Shown piece after piece: positions 7,517-15,763 of a stretch of 64,000 nucleotides of DNA. Both the position numbers and the translations under genes were made by a program. Positions within the stretch are counted from its first letter, which is position 1, and every line of letters starts with the position of its first letter. The notes under the pieces are model-generated. The model did no database searches and was not told the origin of the DNA. It saw only the letters and a program-made list of their open reading frames with translations. Source of the stretch: Agathobaculum sp. NTUH-O15-33 (GTDB lineage: Bacteria > Bacillota > Clostridia > Oscillospirales > Butyricicoccaceae); contig NZ_CP136187.1 of assembly GCF_033193315.1 (NCBI RefSeq), positions 1,736,001 through 1,800,000 of the forward strand, in the 5' to 3' direction.

Positions 7517-8374
7517 TTACTTTTGCCGTACGGGGATCCAGATTTCGCTGTAATAGCTGTCGTCCTGTACCCCATTGGCATAGGCGGCGGGATCGCCGTA
7601 CATTTCGATATGGTAGCCCGCCGCGATTTCGTAGTCACTACAGCCCGGCAACCATTCTGCAAAGATCTGCCGGTGCACCTCCGGCATGACATGGGTAGCC
7701 GCGCCTTTGCAAGCAAAGACAGCCCACGTGTGCGCGGGGATCGTCCGGGTTGAAAAGCCCTGCGCGATGTCGTGGGCCGGGTCGTAGTTGTCCGCGACCC
7801 AATATTCAAACCGATCGCCATCCATCTGTTCGTCAATGGACACGCCGTACACGCTGCGTACATGAATGTCTTTTCCGGACTCGTAAAACGCCGCCCACAG
7901 CTTCGGCGACTCCGCCGCCGCTTCCTCATACCGCAATACCTTGGATATGCCGATGATGGTGAACGCGGCCTTTGACACGATTTTATAATCCATCGTATCG
8001 CCTCCTTCCAGTGTAAGGTTGATTTTGAGCGGAGCAAAGGCTTTGATCATTGCTTCGCCCTTCCGCACGGAAGAAGGCGTGGCGCCGTGGAATCGGGTAA
8101 ACGCTTTGGTAAAGCTATCCGGCGAATCGTAGCCGCATTGGAGCGCGATGTCGATGATTTTCTGGTCCGTGGAAACGAGCTTGCTGCCGGCAAGCGTGAG
8201 CCTTCGTTTTTTGATATACTCGCCTACCGTAAAACCGCAAAGCATGGCAAAGCCCTTTTGAAAATAGTAGGGGGAAACCAGCGCCTGCCGCGCGATGTCT
8301 TCCGTGGTGAGTTCCTCGGTGAGATGCTCTTCGATATAGCGGATTGCGTTGCTGATACATACGGTCCACTCCAT
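7517..8374 (-). CDS. AraC-family regulator with C-terminal GyrI-like effector domain
   Basis: The 285-residue protein starts MEWTVCISNAIRYIEEHL. Residues 1-105 form the two-helix-turn-helix AraC DNA-binding domain (ELTTEDIARQALVSPYYFQKGF and IIDIALQCGYDSPDSFTKAFTRFHGATP). From about residue 125 it is a GyrI/BmrR-type ligand-binding fold (MDYKIVSKAAFTIIGIS, later YEIAAGYHIEMYGDP and SEIWIPV). Such proteins usually sense small hydrophobic compounds. The DNA-binding domain at the N-terminus is the Rob/SoxS-like order. No obvious target gene is adjacent, since hydE is on the same strand beyond a hairpin and leader. Confidence 0.88.
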   Translation of the reverse strand: MEWTVCISNAIRYIEEHLTEELTTEDIARQALVSPYYFQKGFAMLCGFTVGEYIKKRRLTLAGSKLVSTDQKIIDIALQCGYDSPDSFTKAFTRFHGATPSSVRKGEAMIKAFAPLKINLTLEGGDTMDYKIVSKAAFTIIGISKVLRYEEAAAESPKLWAAFYESGKDIHVRSVYGVSIDEQMDGDRFEYWVADNYDPAHDIAQGFSTRTIPAHTWAVFACKGAATHVMPEVHRQIFAEWLPGCSDYEIAAGYHIEMYGDPAAYANGVQDDSYYSEIWIPVRQK

Positions 8375-8482
8375 GGATGCCGCCTCCTTTCCATATCTCT
8401 ATCTTACGACCGGAAACGGAGCCGTTCCCGCTTTCTTATGCTTTATTCTGTCCGCAGCGACAAATGACGATCCAATACAAAA

Positions 8483-8512
8483 GGTGCGCTGCAAAACACT
8501 TTGCAGCGCACC
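8483..8512 (-). terminator. Intrinsic terminator after pta
   Basis: A perfect 13-bp stem, GGTGCGCTGCAAA with its complement and loop ACAC, lies 22 bp past the pta stop. It is followed on the minus strand by TTTTGTATTGG. Confidence 0.8.
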
Positions 8513-8534
8513 CTTTGATGGTTTCGTAAAATAC

Positions 8535-9515
8535 TTACTTCAGGCCGGCGGTGATGATGGCCATCTGGTAGACCTCGTTCGCGTCGCAGCCGCGGGAAAG
8601 GTCGTTGATAGGGGCGTTCAGGCCCTGCAGGATCGGGCCGTAGGCCTCGAAACCGCCCAGACGCTGCGCGATCTTGTAGCCGATGTTGCCCGCGTTGATA
8701 TCGGGGAAGATAAAGGTGTTGGCCTGACCGGCAACGGGAGAACCCTTGCACTTAGTCTGCGCGACAACAGGGGAGAACGCTGCGTCGAACTGCAATTCGC
8801 CGTCAACGGCGAGTTCGGGAGCGGCGGCCTTGGTCTTTTCGGTGGCGCCCCGCATCATATCGACGGTCTCGCCCTTGCCGGAGCCCATGGTCGAGTAGGA
8901 CAGCATCGCAACCTTGGGATCGATGCCGAAGGCAGCGGCGGTCTTCGCGGTCTCGATCGCGATCTCAACCAGATCATCCTCGCCGGGATTGATGTTGATC
9001 GCGCAGTCGCCCATTGCGTACTTCTCGTCGCCGCCGTCCTTCGCGTCGCGGCGCAGGATAAAGCAGGAGGATACGATCTTGTTGCCCGGCTTGGTCTTGA
9101 TGATCTGCAGGGCGGGACGGACCGTGTCGGCCGTCGAATAGGTAGCGCCGCCGAGCAGCGCGTCGGCTTTACCCAGCTTTACCAGCATGGTGCCGAAGTA
9201 GTTGCCCTTAGAGAGCGCCTTGCGGCAGTCCTCTTCGCTCATTTTGCCCTTGCGAAGCTCCACCATCTTGGCGACCATGGCGTCCATCTCGGGGTAAGTA
9301 GCGGGATCGAGGATCTCGAGGCCGTCGATATCGAAGCCGCCGGCCTTGGCAGCGGCGTTCACTTCATCCACATTGCCGACGAGGATCGAAGTGAGCAGAC
9401 CGTCCTTCTTCAGACGGGCGGCAGCTTCGAGGATACGGGGATCCGAACCCTCGGTAAAAACGACCTTGCGGGGATCGGCTTTCAGCGTGGCGATCAGGTT
9501 GTCGAACATAGACAT
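8535..9515 (-). CDS. pta: Phosphate acetyltransferase
   Basis: Pta interconverts acetyl-CoA and acetyl phosphate, the step before acetate kinase in acetate and ATP formation. The 326-residue protein has the short clostridial form, without the N-terminal CobB-like extension of enterobacterial Pta. It starts MSMFDNLIATLKADPRKVVFTEGSDPRILEAA and contains LLGGATYSTADTVRPALQ and FPDINAGNIGYKIAQRLGG, typical PTA_PTB segments. GGAGGAG sits eight bases before the first ATG. No ackA is adjacent. It has its own promoter and terminator. Confidence 0.95.
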   Translation of the reverse strand: MSMFDNLIATLKADPRKVVFTEGSDPRILEAAARLKKDGLLTSILVGNVDEVNAAAKAGGFDIDGLEILDPATYPEMDAMVAKMVELRKGKMSEEDCRKALSKGNYFGTMLVKLGKADALLGGATYSTADTVRPALQIIKTKPGNKIVSSCFILRRDAKDGGDEKYAMGDCAININPGEDDLVEIAIETAKTAAAFGIDPKVAMLSYSTMGSGKGETVDMMRGATEKTKAAAPELAVDGELQFDAAFSPVVAQTKCKGSPVAGQANTFIFPDINAGNIGYKIAQRLGGFEAYGPILQGLNAPINDLSRGCDANEVYQMAIITAGLK

Positions 9516-9637
9516 AGTTTTCTCTCCTCCGTTTTTTCAGAAACCGCTGCGCAAAGCGGGCTTGGCAAAACGGCGTTAATGATCCGACGCTTTGCCGCAT
9601 ACCCTGTATGCAGTGGTTCCATAAGTGATCTGCCAAC

Positions 9638-9667
9638 ATTATACACCCTATCATGGGCAGTTCTCAA
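9638..9667 (-). promoter_or_regulatory. Predicted pta promoter
   Basis: On the minus strand TTGAGA (9667-9662), an 18-bp spacer and TATAAT (9643-9638) form a near-consensus sigma-A promoter about 120 bp upstream of pta. Confidence 0.7.
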
Positions 9668-9759
9668 TACGTAAAACAATGAAAAACCGAAATTCTTTTA
9701 TAAAGGCTAAAATGCGCGTCCCCGGGCGATACTGGAAGTGGAAGGGAAGTGGTATTTGC

Positions 9760-9957
9760 ATGAAAATTGTTCGCTATTTAAACGGTAAGCGCCTGCATGG
9801 CGTGATGCCGCCGCTTCTGCTGGACGCGGAAGGCGTCGGCGCGCTGCTTTCGGATACGCGCGCGCGGCAGGATTTGCCTTTGCCCGCCGCGGGCGCCTCT
9901 GCTATACTGAATGCGGAGGACGGCGGCTTTGGAAAGGAAGAAGCATGGACAAACTGA
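9760..9957 (+). CDS. Small unknown protein coupled to the serine recombinase
   Basis: This 65-residue frame starts MKIVRYLNGKRLHGVMPP and ends FGKEEAWTN. GAAGGGAAG lies upstream at suboptimal spacing. Its last 13 bp overlap the start of the recombinase in a different frame, as expected for a coupled gene. I recognise no family; small ORFs directly before large serine recombinases are common in integrative elements. Moderate confidence that it is expressed. Confidence 0.5.
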   Translation: MKIVRYLNGKRLHGVMPPLLLDAEGVGALLSDTRARQDLPLPAAGASAILNAEDGGFGKEEAWTN

Positions 9958-11330
9958 CCGCGCTGTATCTGCGCGTTTCCACGGAAGCGCAGGCGGATGA
10001 GGGCTACTCGCTCTCGGCACAGGCGGAAAAGCTGGAAGCCTACTGCAAAATGAAGGGCCTTTTACGGTTTGAGCGCTTTGTGGACGGCGGTTTTTCGGGT
10101 TCCAACCTATCGCGTCCGGCAATGGAGGAGCTGACCCGGCGCATCCGCGCGGGCGAGATCGAGCGGGTCGTCGTATACAAGCTCGACCGGCTCAGCCGAA
10201 GCCAGAAGGACACGCTCTTTTTGATCGAGGATGTGTTTCTGCCGCATGGGGTGGATTTTGTATCCATCAATGAAAATATCGATACCGGCAGCCCGTACGG
10301 GCGGGCCATGATCGGTATTTTGTCCGCCTTTGCGCAGCTGGAACGTGAAAACATTTTCCTTCGCACGCGCATGGGCATGGTTGAACGCGTCAAGCAGGGC
10401 TATTGGCCGGGGGGCGGTAAAATTCCCTTTGGCTATGATTACGATCCCGCACGGGGTATTCTGGTACCGAATGCGGACGCGGACACTGTGCGCGAGATCT
10501 ATGCACGCTATCTCGCGGGCCACTCGCAAAACCGGATCGCCAGAGATCTCGGGCTCAAGTACGAGCATCTGGTCACGCAGATCTTAAAGCGCGAGAGCAA
10601 CACCGGTGTGATCTGCTACAAGGGCGAGACCTATCAGGGCAGGCACGAGCCGCTCATTGACCGCGAGACCTTTGCGCGCGCGCAGAGGCGGCTACGCAGA
10701 ACCGATCGGCCGCGCGCGGCGGCGGGCAACAAGCTGCTGACCGGTCTGCTTGTCTGCGGCCACTGCGGAGCCAAAATGCGTTACCAGAAATGGGGAAACG
10801 CGGGGGACAAGCTGGTGTGCTATTCGCGCGATCGATCCAAGCCCCATTTGGTGCATGATGCGGACTGCCCGAACCGCGGCGTCATGGCTCGGGAGGTCGA
10901 GGCGGTCGTCGTGCGTGACCTGTGCCGGCTGGCCGCAAAGCCGAGACATAAAAGCGGCCGCCAAACCGATGGACCCGCGTGCCGCCGTGCGCTTGATCGG
11001 GCCAAGCATAAGCTGCGTCGCCTGTACGAATTGTATGCCGAGGGCGAGGACGAGGCGCTGCGCGAAGCGATCAACCGCGCCAAAACCGAACAGCAGCGCG
11101 CGGAAAGAATGCTCGCCGAAGCGGAAGCGCAAAAGGCGCAGCGGCAGGAAGTTAGTGACGCGCGGGACGCGCTGACGACCATTGGCGCTTGCTGGGACAC
11201 GCTGCCCGATGAACGGCGGCAAACGCTGGTGCGCGCGCTGGTCGAAAAAATCGTCTTGCAAAATGACAAAATAGAGGTTTATTACGCCTTTGACGCCGCT
11301 GAACAGACCGGCGCGACAAGGGCGGGCTGA
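9945..11330 (+). CDS. Large serine recombinase (SpoIVCA/phage integrase type)
   Basis: The 461-residue site-specific recombinase starts MDKLTALYLRVSTEAQADEGYSL with catalytic Ser12 in LRVST. The resolvase domain (1-150) includes KLDRLSRSQKDT and the AFAQLERENI helix. A recombinase domain (about 160-260) is followed by a zinc ribbon (CGHCGAKMRY, with DADCPNRG later) and a C-terminal coiled coil, the layout of large serine integrases such as B. subtilis SpoIVCA. GGAAAGGAAG lies upstream of the ATG. Its stop is 23 bp before the remaining half of sigG, exactly where an integrase gene would sit relative to its own attachment site. Confidence 0.93.
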   Translation: MDKLTALYLRVSTEAQADEGYSLSAQAEKLEAYCKMKGLLRFERFVDGGFSGSNLSRPAMEELTRRIRAGEIERVVVYKLDRLSRSQKDTLFLIEDVFLPHGVDFVSINENIDTGSPYGRAMIGILSAFAQLERENIFLRTRMGMVERVKQGYWPGGGKIPFGYDYDPARGILVPNADADTVREIYARYLAGHSQNRIARDLGLKYEHLVTQILKRESNTGVICYKGETYQGRHEPLIDRETFARAQRRLRRTDRPRAAAGNKLLTGLLVCGHCGAKMRYQKWGNAGDKLVCYSRDRSKPHLVHDADCPNRGVMAREVEAVVVRDLCRLAAKPRHKSGRQTDGPACRRALDRAKHKLRRLYELYAEGEDEALREAINRAKTEQQRAERMLAEAEAQKAQRQEVSDARDALTTIGACWDTLPDERRQTLVRALVEKIVLQNDKIEVYYAFDAAEQTGATRAG

Positions 11331-11353
11331 ATCTGTTTCACCTGCGCACATTC

Positions 11354-11845
11354 ATGCCGATGATCATTGGTGAAATACGCCGGTATTTACGCGACAACAG
11401 CGCGCTGCGCGTATCCCGCTCGCTGCGCGACACGGCATACAAGGCGCTGCAAGCGAAGGAAGCGTTTATTCGCGCAAATCAGCGCGAGCCGGATATCATG
11501 GAGCTGGCCAAGGCCATGGGGGTAAAGAAAGAAGAAGTCGTCTTTGCACTGGACGCTATCCTCGATCCGGTCTCGCTTTTCGAGCCGGTCTTTCACGACG
11601 GCACAGACACGGTATGCGTGATGGATCAGGTGGGTGATAATAAGAATACGGACGAGCAGTGGCTGGCCCGTATCGCGCTCAAGGAAGCGATCGACAGCTT
11701 GACGGAGCGCGAAAAGCGCATCATTCAGCTTCGCTTTTTCGAGGGCCGCACGCAGATGGAGGTCGCCGATGAGATACACATCTCGCAGGCGCAGGTAAGC
11801 CGTCTGGAAAAGGGTGCGATCGATCGCATCCGCAAGCAGATATAA
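11354..11845 (+). CDS. sigG: 3' half of sporulation sigma factor sigG, interrupted
   Basis: The frame encodes the C-terminal 60-65 percent of sigma-G. It enters full similarity at PMIIGEIRRYLRDN, continues RVSRSLRDTAYKALQ, EEVVFALDAILDPVSLFEP, VMDQVGDNKNTDEQW and ends in region 4 (EVADEIHISQAQVSRLEKGAI). Regions 1 and 2, including the core-binding and -10 recognition helices, are missing. The ATG at 11354 has no ribosome-binding site. The in-frame sequence before it (FHLRTF) is not sigma-G-like and runs back only to a stop at 11300. Similarity to sigF is clearly weaker. A transcribed 5' half must be joined here for function, or the gene is dead. Confidence 0.9.
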   Translation: MPMIIGEIRRYLRDNSALRVSRSLRDTAYKALQAKEAFIRANQREPDIMELAKAMGVKKEEVVFALDAILDPVSLFEPVFHDGTDTVCVMDQVGDNKNTDEQWLARIALKEAIDSLTEREKRIIQLRFFEGRTQMEVADEIHISQAQVSRLEKGAIDRIRKQI

Positions 11846-11850
11846 AAGTA

Positions 11851-11882
11851 GTGCCTTGCAAACCGGCTGGTTTGCAAGGCAC
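11851..11882. terminator. Hairpin after the sigG 3' half
   Basis: A perfect 14-bp stem, GTGCCTTGCAAACC with its complement and loop GGCT, lies between the convergent sigG fragment and the NodB-like gene. The following tract (TTGTTGTC) is only moderately T-rich. Confidence 0.65.
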
Positions 11883-11888
11883 TTGTTG

Positions 11889-13085
11889 TCAGCGGATATC
11901 CGAGATCAAATTAATTGGCGAGGTGTTCAGCGTCACACGCGAGGAGGGGATGCCCTGCCGCAGCATGTAAGCGGAAAGGGACTGCACCGCACTGGCTGTG
12001 GAAGCGCTGTGACGAAGGCGCAGCACAACGGTCGCGTTTGTCGCGGCGAAGCGCTGGGCCGTTACGGCGTAGGTCATCGGTGCGGACTGGGTGGAATCGC
12101 CGGAGTCCATCGTCGAATCCCACAGGCGGTATCCGGCGGCGATGATCGCGTCGCGCTGGGCCGCGGTCAGTTTGTTGCAGCCGTCCGCGTTGGAAACGAT
12201 GCGGGTGTTGACGCCGGTCAGAAAGGCCAGCTGTTTGTTGGCCGCCGTTAGGCGTTCCACCAGCTCGTCGGGCGCTACGGAAGGCTCGGCGTACAGCAGC
12301 AGCGCGGCGGTGTGTCCCTCGCCTACGATGCGGCGCACCGTGTCGCTCGACCAAGCGGCCGTGTCGGTGGAGAGGAAGAAGGTCGCAAGCCGGCCCGCGC
12401 CGTGCAGCGCATCCAATGTTTGCGGGGTGTACTGTGTCGTCGGCCCGAAAAAGGTGAGATAAACGCGGCCGGGCTTTTGCGTGGGCTTTTCCTCCACCGG
12501 GGGAATGGGCGGTTCGACCGGTTTGTCGGGCGGCTTTTGGGAATTGCCGCCGTTATTCGGCGTGTCGGGCGAGGTGGGCACGCCCTTGTAGGCGTTGATC
12601 GCGCGTTCGATATCGCCCGAGGCCGAGCTTGCAAATTCACTGTCGCTCTGCGAAGCGCCGTCCGTCACGCGCAGCACCGTTTCGCCATAGGCGGAAAAGG
12701 TGGAGTAGGTCAGTCCGAACTTGCCGCAGCAAAGTTTGACGGGCACGTAAACCGTACCGTTCATCGAATAGGCGGGGGAATCGTAGCTGTTCATATATTG
12801 ATCGTATACATAGCCCTCATCCGGCGAAAAGGAGAGGGTCTCGCCACCGGAGGAGAGATTCAGCACCCCTTCTTCCGAGGAACTGGAAACGCCCAGCTGC
12901 GTGAATACGTCGTATGGCACGTACAGTTCGCCACCAAGGCGGGCGGGCATGGTGCCCTCGCTGACGGGAAGCAGGGTGTCGTTCACGGCGGTCAGCGTCA
13001 GCGCGCCGGCGGAGGGAGGCAATAAAGGAAGAACCAGCGCCGCGCAGAGGAGGACGCCAAGTATCCGGGTCAGCAACCGTTTCAT
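11889..13085 (-). CDS. Secreted protein with Cu-amine-oxidase-N domain and degenerate NodB-like domain
   Basis: The 398-residue protein begins MKRLLTRILGVLLCAALVLP, a signal peptide cut near SAGA. Residues 30-145 resemble the copper-amine-oxidase N-terminal domain used as a wall-associated module (LGGELYVPYDVFTQLGV, MNGTVYVPVKLCC). A Pro-rich linker (about 165-205) leads to a domain with polysaccharide-deacetylase topology (VYLTFFGPTTQYTPQTLDAL, LATFFLS). The catalytic TFDDG is TFFGP, and the HxxxH metal site is reduced to EGHTAALL, so activity is doubtful. I use the ATG at 13085, behind GGAAAGGAG, rather than the in-frame start at 13130. Confidence 0.75.
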   Translation of the reverse strand: MKRLLTRILGVLLCAALVLPLLPPSAGALTLTAVNDTLLPVSEGTMPARLGGELYVPYDVFTQLGVSSSSEEGVLNLSSGGETLSFSPDEGYVYDQYMNSYDSPAYSMNGTVYVPVKLCCGKFGLTYSTFSAYGETVLRVTDGASQSDSEFASSASGDIERAINAYKGVPTSPDTPNNGGNSQKPPDKPVEPPIPPVEEKPTQKPGRVYLTFFGPTTQYTPQTLDALHGAGRLATFFLSTDTAAWSSDTVRRIVGEGHTAALLLYAEPSVAPDELVERLTAANKQLAFLTGVNTRIVSNADGCNKLTAAQRDAIIAAGYRLWDSTMDSGDSTQSAPMTYAVTAQRFAATNATVVLRLRHSASTASAVQSLSAYMLRQGIPSSRVTLNTSPINLISDIR

Positions 13086-13168
13086 AGCGGCGCTCCTTTC
13101 CAAAGAAAATAACCGATAACAGTATACCAAAAAATTCGCTCTTTGTCACGCGCCGTATGAAAAACGCC

Positions 13169-13295
13169 TTGCTTTATCCTGCAAAAGTGGTATAATAGCC
13201 GCAAGCGACTATTATACAGGCATTCAAATAATTATACCACCAGCGGCACCTACGGAGCAATAAACCCTTGCGTATATCAACCGCTGTGGTATAAT
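13169..13295. promoter_or_regulatory. Three promoter-like sites sharing GTGGTATAAT between the NodB-like gene and ilvE
   Basis: Plus-strand sites: TTGCTT (13169-13174), 16 bp, TATAAT (13191-13196); and TTGCGT (13268-13273), 16 bp, TATAAT (13290-13295), the latter best placed for ilvE. Minus-strand site: TTGCTC (13260-13255), 18 bp, TATAAT (13236-13231), facing the NodB-like gene. Each -10 is embedded in GTGGTATAAT, and the first also forms an imperfect palindrome with ATTATAC at 13210-13217. Confidence 0.6.
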
Positions 13296-13332
13296 AAAAA
13301 CGAACAAAATAAAACGGAAAGAGTGAACCGCT

Positions 13333-14400
13333 ATGCTGTCCATCAAGACCCAGCTGACCACCAGCAAGAAACAAAAGCCGGATGAATCGAACCTTGGATT
13401 CGGTATTTACTATACCGATCATATGCTCATCGTCGATCACGATGAGGACAAGGGCTGGCACGATGCACGCATCGTCCCCTATGCGCCGCTGCAGCTCGAC
13501 CCCGCCGCCATGACGCTGCACTACGCCATGGAATCGTTTGAGGGTATGAAGGCCTACCGCACGCCGTCGGGCGAGATTCAGCTTTTCCGTCCCGATAAAA
13601 ACGCGGAACGCATGATGAATACGAACCACCGTATGTGCCTGCCCAGCCTGCCGGTCGATGATTTCGTTCAGGCCGTCAAGGCGATTGTTGAAACAGAAAA
13701 GGATTGGGTGCCGCACGCGGAAGGCACCAGCCTGTACATCCGCCCCTTTGTCATTGCGACCGAGCCGCATCTGGGCGTGCGTCCGTCCAAAACGCACCAG
13801 TTTATTATCATCTGCTCGCCCGTCGGCGCTTATTACTCCACCGGCATCAACCCGGTCAAGATCTTTGTGGAGGACGAATACACCCGCGCCTGCCCCGGCG
13901 GCACCGGCTTTACCAAGTGCGGCGGCAACTATGCGGCCAGCTTGATCTCGCAGGTCAAGGCGCACGACCTTGGCTATGAGCAGACCCTGTGGCTCGACGG
14001 TGTGGAGCATAAGTATGTGGAGGAAGTCGGTTCGATGAACTGCTTCTTCAAAATCGACGGCACGGTCTACACCGCGCCCTGTGTCGGCACCGTGCTGCCC
14101 GGCGTTACCCGCATGAGTTGTATCGAGCTACTGAAGCACTGGGGCATCCCGGTCTCCGAGGAGCGCCTGCCCATCGCCATGGTGATGGAGGCTTCGCAAA
14201 ACGGCAAGCTGGAAGAGGTGTTCGGCACCGGCACGGCGGCGGTTATCTCGCCGGTCGGCGAACTGCGCTACGAAGATCAGGTCGCCTACATCAACGGCGG
14301 CAAGATCGGCCCTGTCACCCAGAAGCTGTACGATACCCTGACCGGCGTGCAATGGGGCAACCTCCCCGACGAGCTTGGCTGGACGGTCAAGGTGGACTGA
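13333..14400 (+). CDS. ilvE: Branched-chain amino acid aminotransferase
   Basis: IlvE is a PLP-dependent class IV aminotransferase for Leu, Ile and Val. The 355-residue length matches the long bacterial/eukaryotic BCAT subgroup. Recognisable segments are LHYAMESFEGMKAYR, FRPDKNAERMMNTNHRMCLP, the PLP-lysine region GTGFTKCGGNYAASL, LWLDGVEHKYVEEVGSMNCFF and EVFGTGTAAVISPVGEL. GAAAGAG precedes the ATG. It appears monocistronic, with its own promoter and a very strong bidirectional terminator. Confidence 0.95.
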   Translation: MLSIKTQLTTSKKQKPDESNLGFGIYYTDHMLIVDHDEDKGWHDARIVPYAPLQLDPAAMTLHYAMESFEGMKAYRTPSGEIQLFRPDKNAERMMNTNHRMCLPSLPVDDFVQAVKAIVETEKDWVPHAEGTSLYIRPFVIATEPHLGVRPSKTHQFIIICSPVGAYYSTGINPVKIFVEDEYTRACPGGTGFTKCGGNYAASLISQVKAHDLGYEQTLWLDGVEHKYVEEVGSMNCFFKIDGTVYTAPCVGTVLPGVTRMSCIELLKHWGIPVSEERLPIAMVMEASQNGKLEEVFGTGTAAVISPVGELRYEDQVAYINGGKIGPVTQKLYDTLTGVQWGNLPDELGWTVKVD

Positions 14401-14410
14401 ATATAATATC

Positions 14411-14457
14411 CAAACGAAAAACATCCCGCTCTGATGGAGCGGGATGTTTTTCGTTTG
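14411..14457. terminator. Bidirectional terminator between ilvE and the ECF-S gene
   Basis: A 21-bp perfect stem (CAAACGAAAAACATCCCGCTC with its complement, 5-base loop) carries A-rich and T-rich ends that serve both convergent genes. Confidence 0.9.
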
Positions 14458-14459
14458 GG

Positions 14460-15038
14460 TCATGCCTCCGCAGGAGGATATTTAAACGAATGGGGGGAAA
14501 CACGGTACAATACCGCGACAAGAGCGGCGGTGGCAAGCGTATCGTAGAACTTGATCACGAACACGCCGAATAGGCAGGAGAGCGCCTGCGGCAAGCCCCA
14601 CGCGGCGGCGATGTCCATATAGTGGACCTCCCACGTGCTGGTGGAAACACCGCCGCTGAGCAGCAGCGTCAACACCGTCGACAGCAGGGTGGATACAATC
14701 AGCACGAGCGCGATCGCGGGCAAAACCCTGTTCCGTCGGATTTTGCCGCCGCTCGGCTCGCGGATCATCAGGCCAACAATCAGCGCGACCGCCGCCGAGA
14801 TGCAGTAGTAAAACAGCGAAGAGGTGCCGGTAAGAAAAATGGCGAGGAAAAAGTTGTTCGCCAGACCGACGATCAGCCCGGCAGTCGGCTCCAACAGCAA
14901 GGCGGCGAGCGCGGTGCCGGTCACATCCAGCCACACCGGCAGGTGCAGGTTGCCCGAAACCTCGCTGAGCACCATGTTCAGCACGACGCACAGCACCATG
15001 ACGACCGCATAGCGCGTTTTATTATTCCACTTCGTCAT
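14460..15038 (-). CDS. ECF transporter S component-like membrane protein
   Basis: The 192-residue protein has about five or six hydrophobic spans. Its segment LPVWLDVTGTALAALLLEPTAGLIVGLANNF is characteristic of substrate-binding S subunits of energy-coupling-factor vitamin transporters. Such subunits bind a vitamin or precursor and use a shared EcfAAT module encoded elsewhere. The substrate is not evident. The start overlaps the end of the upstream K+ channel gene by 17 bp, so the two are co-transcribed. Confidence 0.7.
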   Translation of the reverse strand: MTKWNNKTRYAVVMVLCVVLNMVLSEVSGNLHLPVWLDVTGTALAALLLEPTAGLIVGLANNFFLAIFLTGTSSLFYYCISAAVALIVGLMIREPSGGKIRRNRVLPAIALVLIVSTLLSTVLTLLLSGGVSTSTWEVHYMDIAAAWGLPQALSCLFGVFVIKFYDTLATAALVAVLYRVSPHSFKYPPAEA

Positions 15039-15744
15039 CCTGTTTTGCCTCCCTCTGCTTGTTTTCGCTTTCCAGCTGCGACATAAAGCCGGCCGTTACA
15101 ACGCCGGCGGGCAGCGCGATGATCGCCACGCCGAACAGGGAGGAGATCATGCTGATGAGCTGGCCGACATGCGTAACCGGATAAATATCGCCATAGCCCA
15201 CCGTGGTGAGCGCGGTGGTAGCCCAGTAAAGCGCGTGAAAGAAGTTTTCAAACGTATCCGGCTCGTAGCAGAACATGGCGAGCGCGGAAATAAAGATATA
15301 CGCCAGCGCAATGACGAGCACGCTGCCGAGCGTCTTTTTTTCGCGCTTAAAAACGTTGGCGATATAGATAAAGTTTTTAGAGTATTGCAGCGCACGGTAA
15401 AGGCGCAGCATGCGCAGGATGCGGAACTGCGGCCCGAGCACCGCGAGCGAGGGAAGAATGGCGGCCAGCTCGATGATGGCAAGGGGCGTGACCGGATAAA
15501 GGACGAACGACCACGGCGAAGCCTTGCCGCGCCGAAAATCGTGCGTTACCCAGCGGAAGATGTAATCCGCGAACAGGATATAAACGGTAACCAGATCGAT
15601 CCGGTCGAGGAACGGATTCGTGCCCTTGAATAAAAGCGGAATAATACTGATAAGCGCAACGACCGTGATGAAGATATCGTATGCGTGACTGAGCCGGTCG
15701 CCCTGATCCGCGTGCTCGACGATTTCATAAATGCGTTTACGCAT
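15022..15744 (-). CDS. Voltage-gated-type potassium channel
   Basis: The 240-residue six-span channel has S4 arginines (R108, R111, R114, R117 in RILRMLRLYRALQ) and the K+ selectivity filter TTVGYGD at residues 180-186 between S5 and S6. The tail (ESENKQREAKQDDEVE) is short and charged, without a nucleotide-binding domain. It should sit in the cytoplasmic membrane as a tetramer. It lies 19 bp after a pentameric-channel-like gene on the same strand and overlaps the ECF-S gene. Confidence 0.9.
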   Translation of the reverse strand: MRKRIYEIVEHADQGDRLSHAYDIFITVVALISIIPLLFKGTNPFLDRIDLVTVYILFADYIFRWVTHDFRRGKASPWSFVLYPVTPLAIIELAAILPSLAVLGPQFRILRMLRLYRALQYSKNFIYIANVFKREKKTLGSVLVIALAYIFISALAMFCYEPDTFENFFHALYWATTALTTVGYGDIYPVTHVGQLISMISSLFGVAIIALPAGVVTAGFMSQLESENKQREAKQDDEVE

Positions 15745-15763
15745 GATGGCGTTGGCGCCTCCC

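Noticed and set aside
9760..11330. The recombinase locus as part of a prophage
   Set aside because: No phage structural, lysis or replication genes lie on either side within the window. Upstream are pta and hyd genes.
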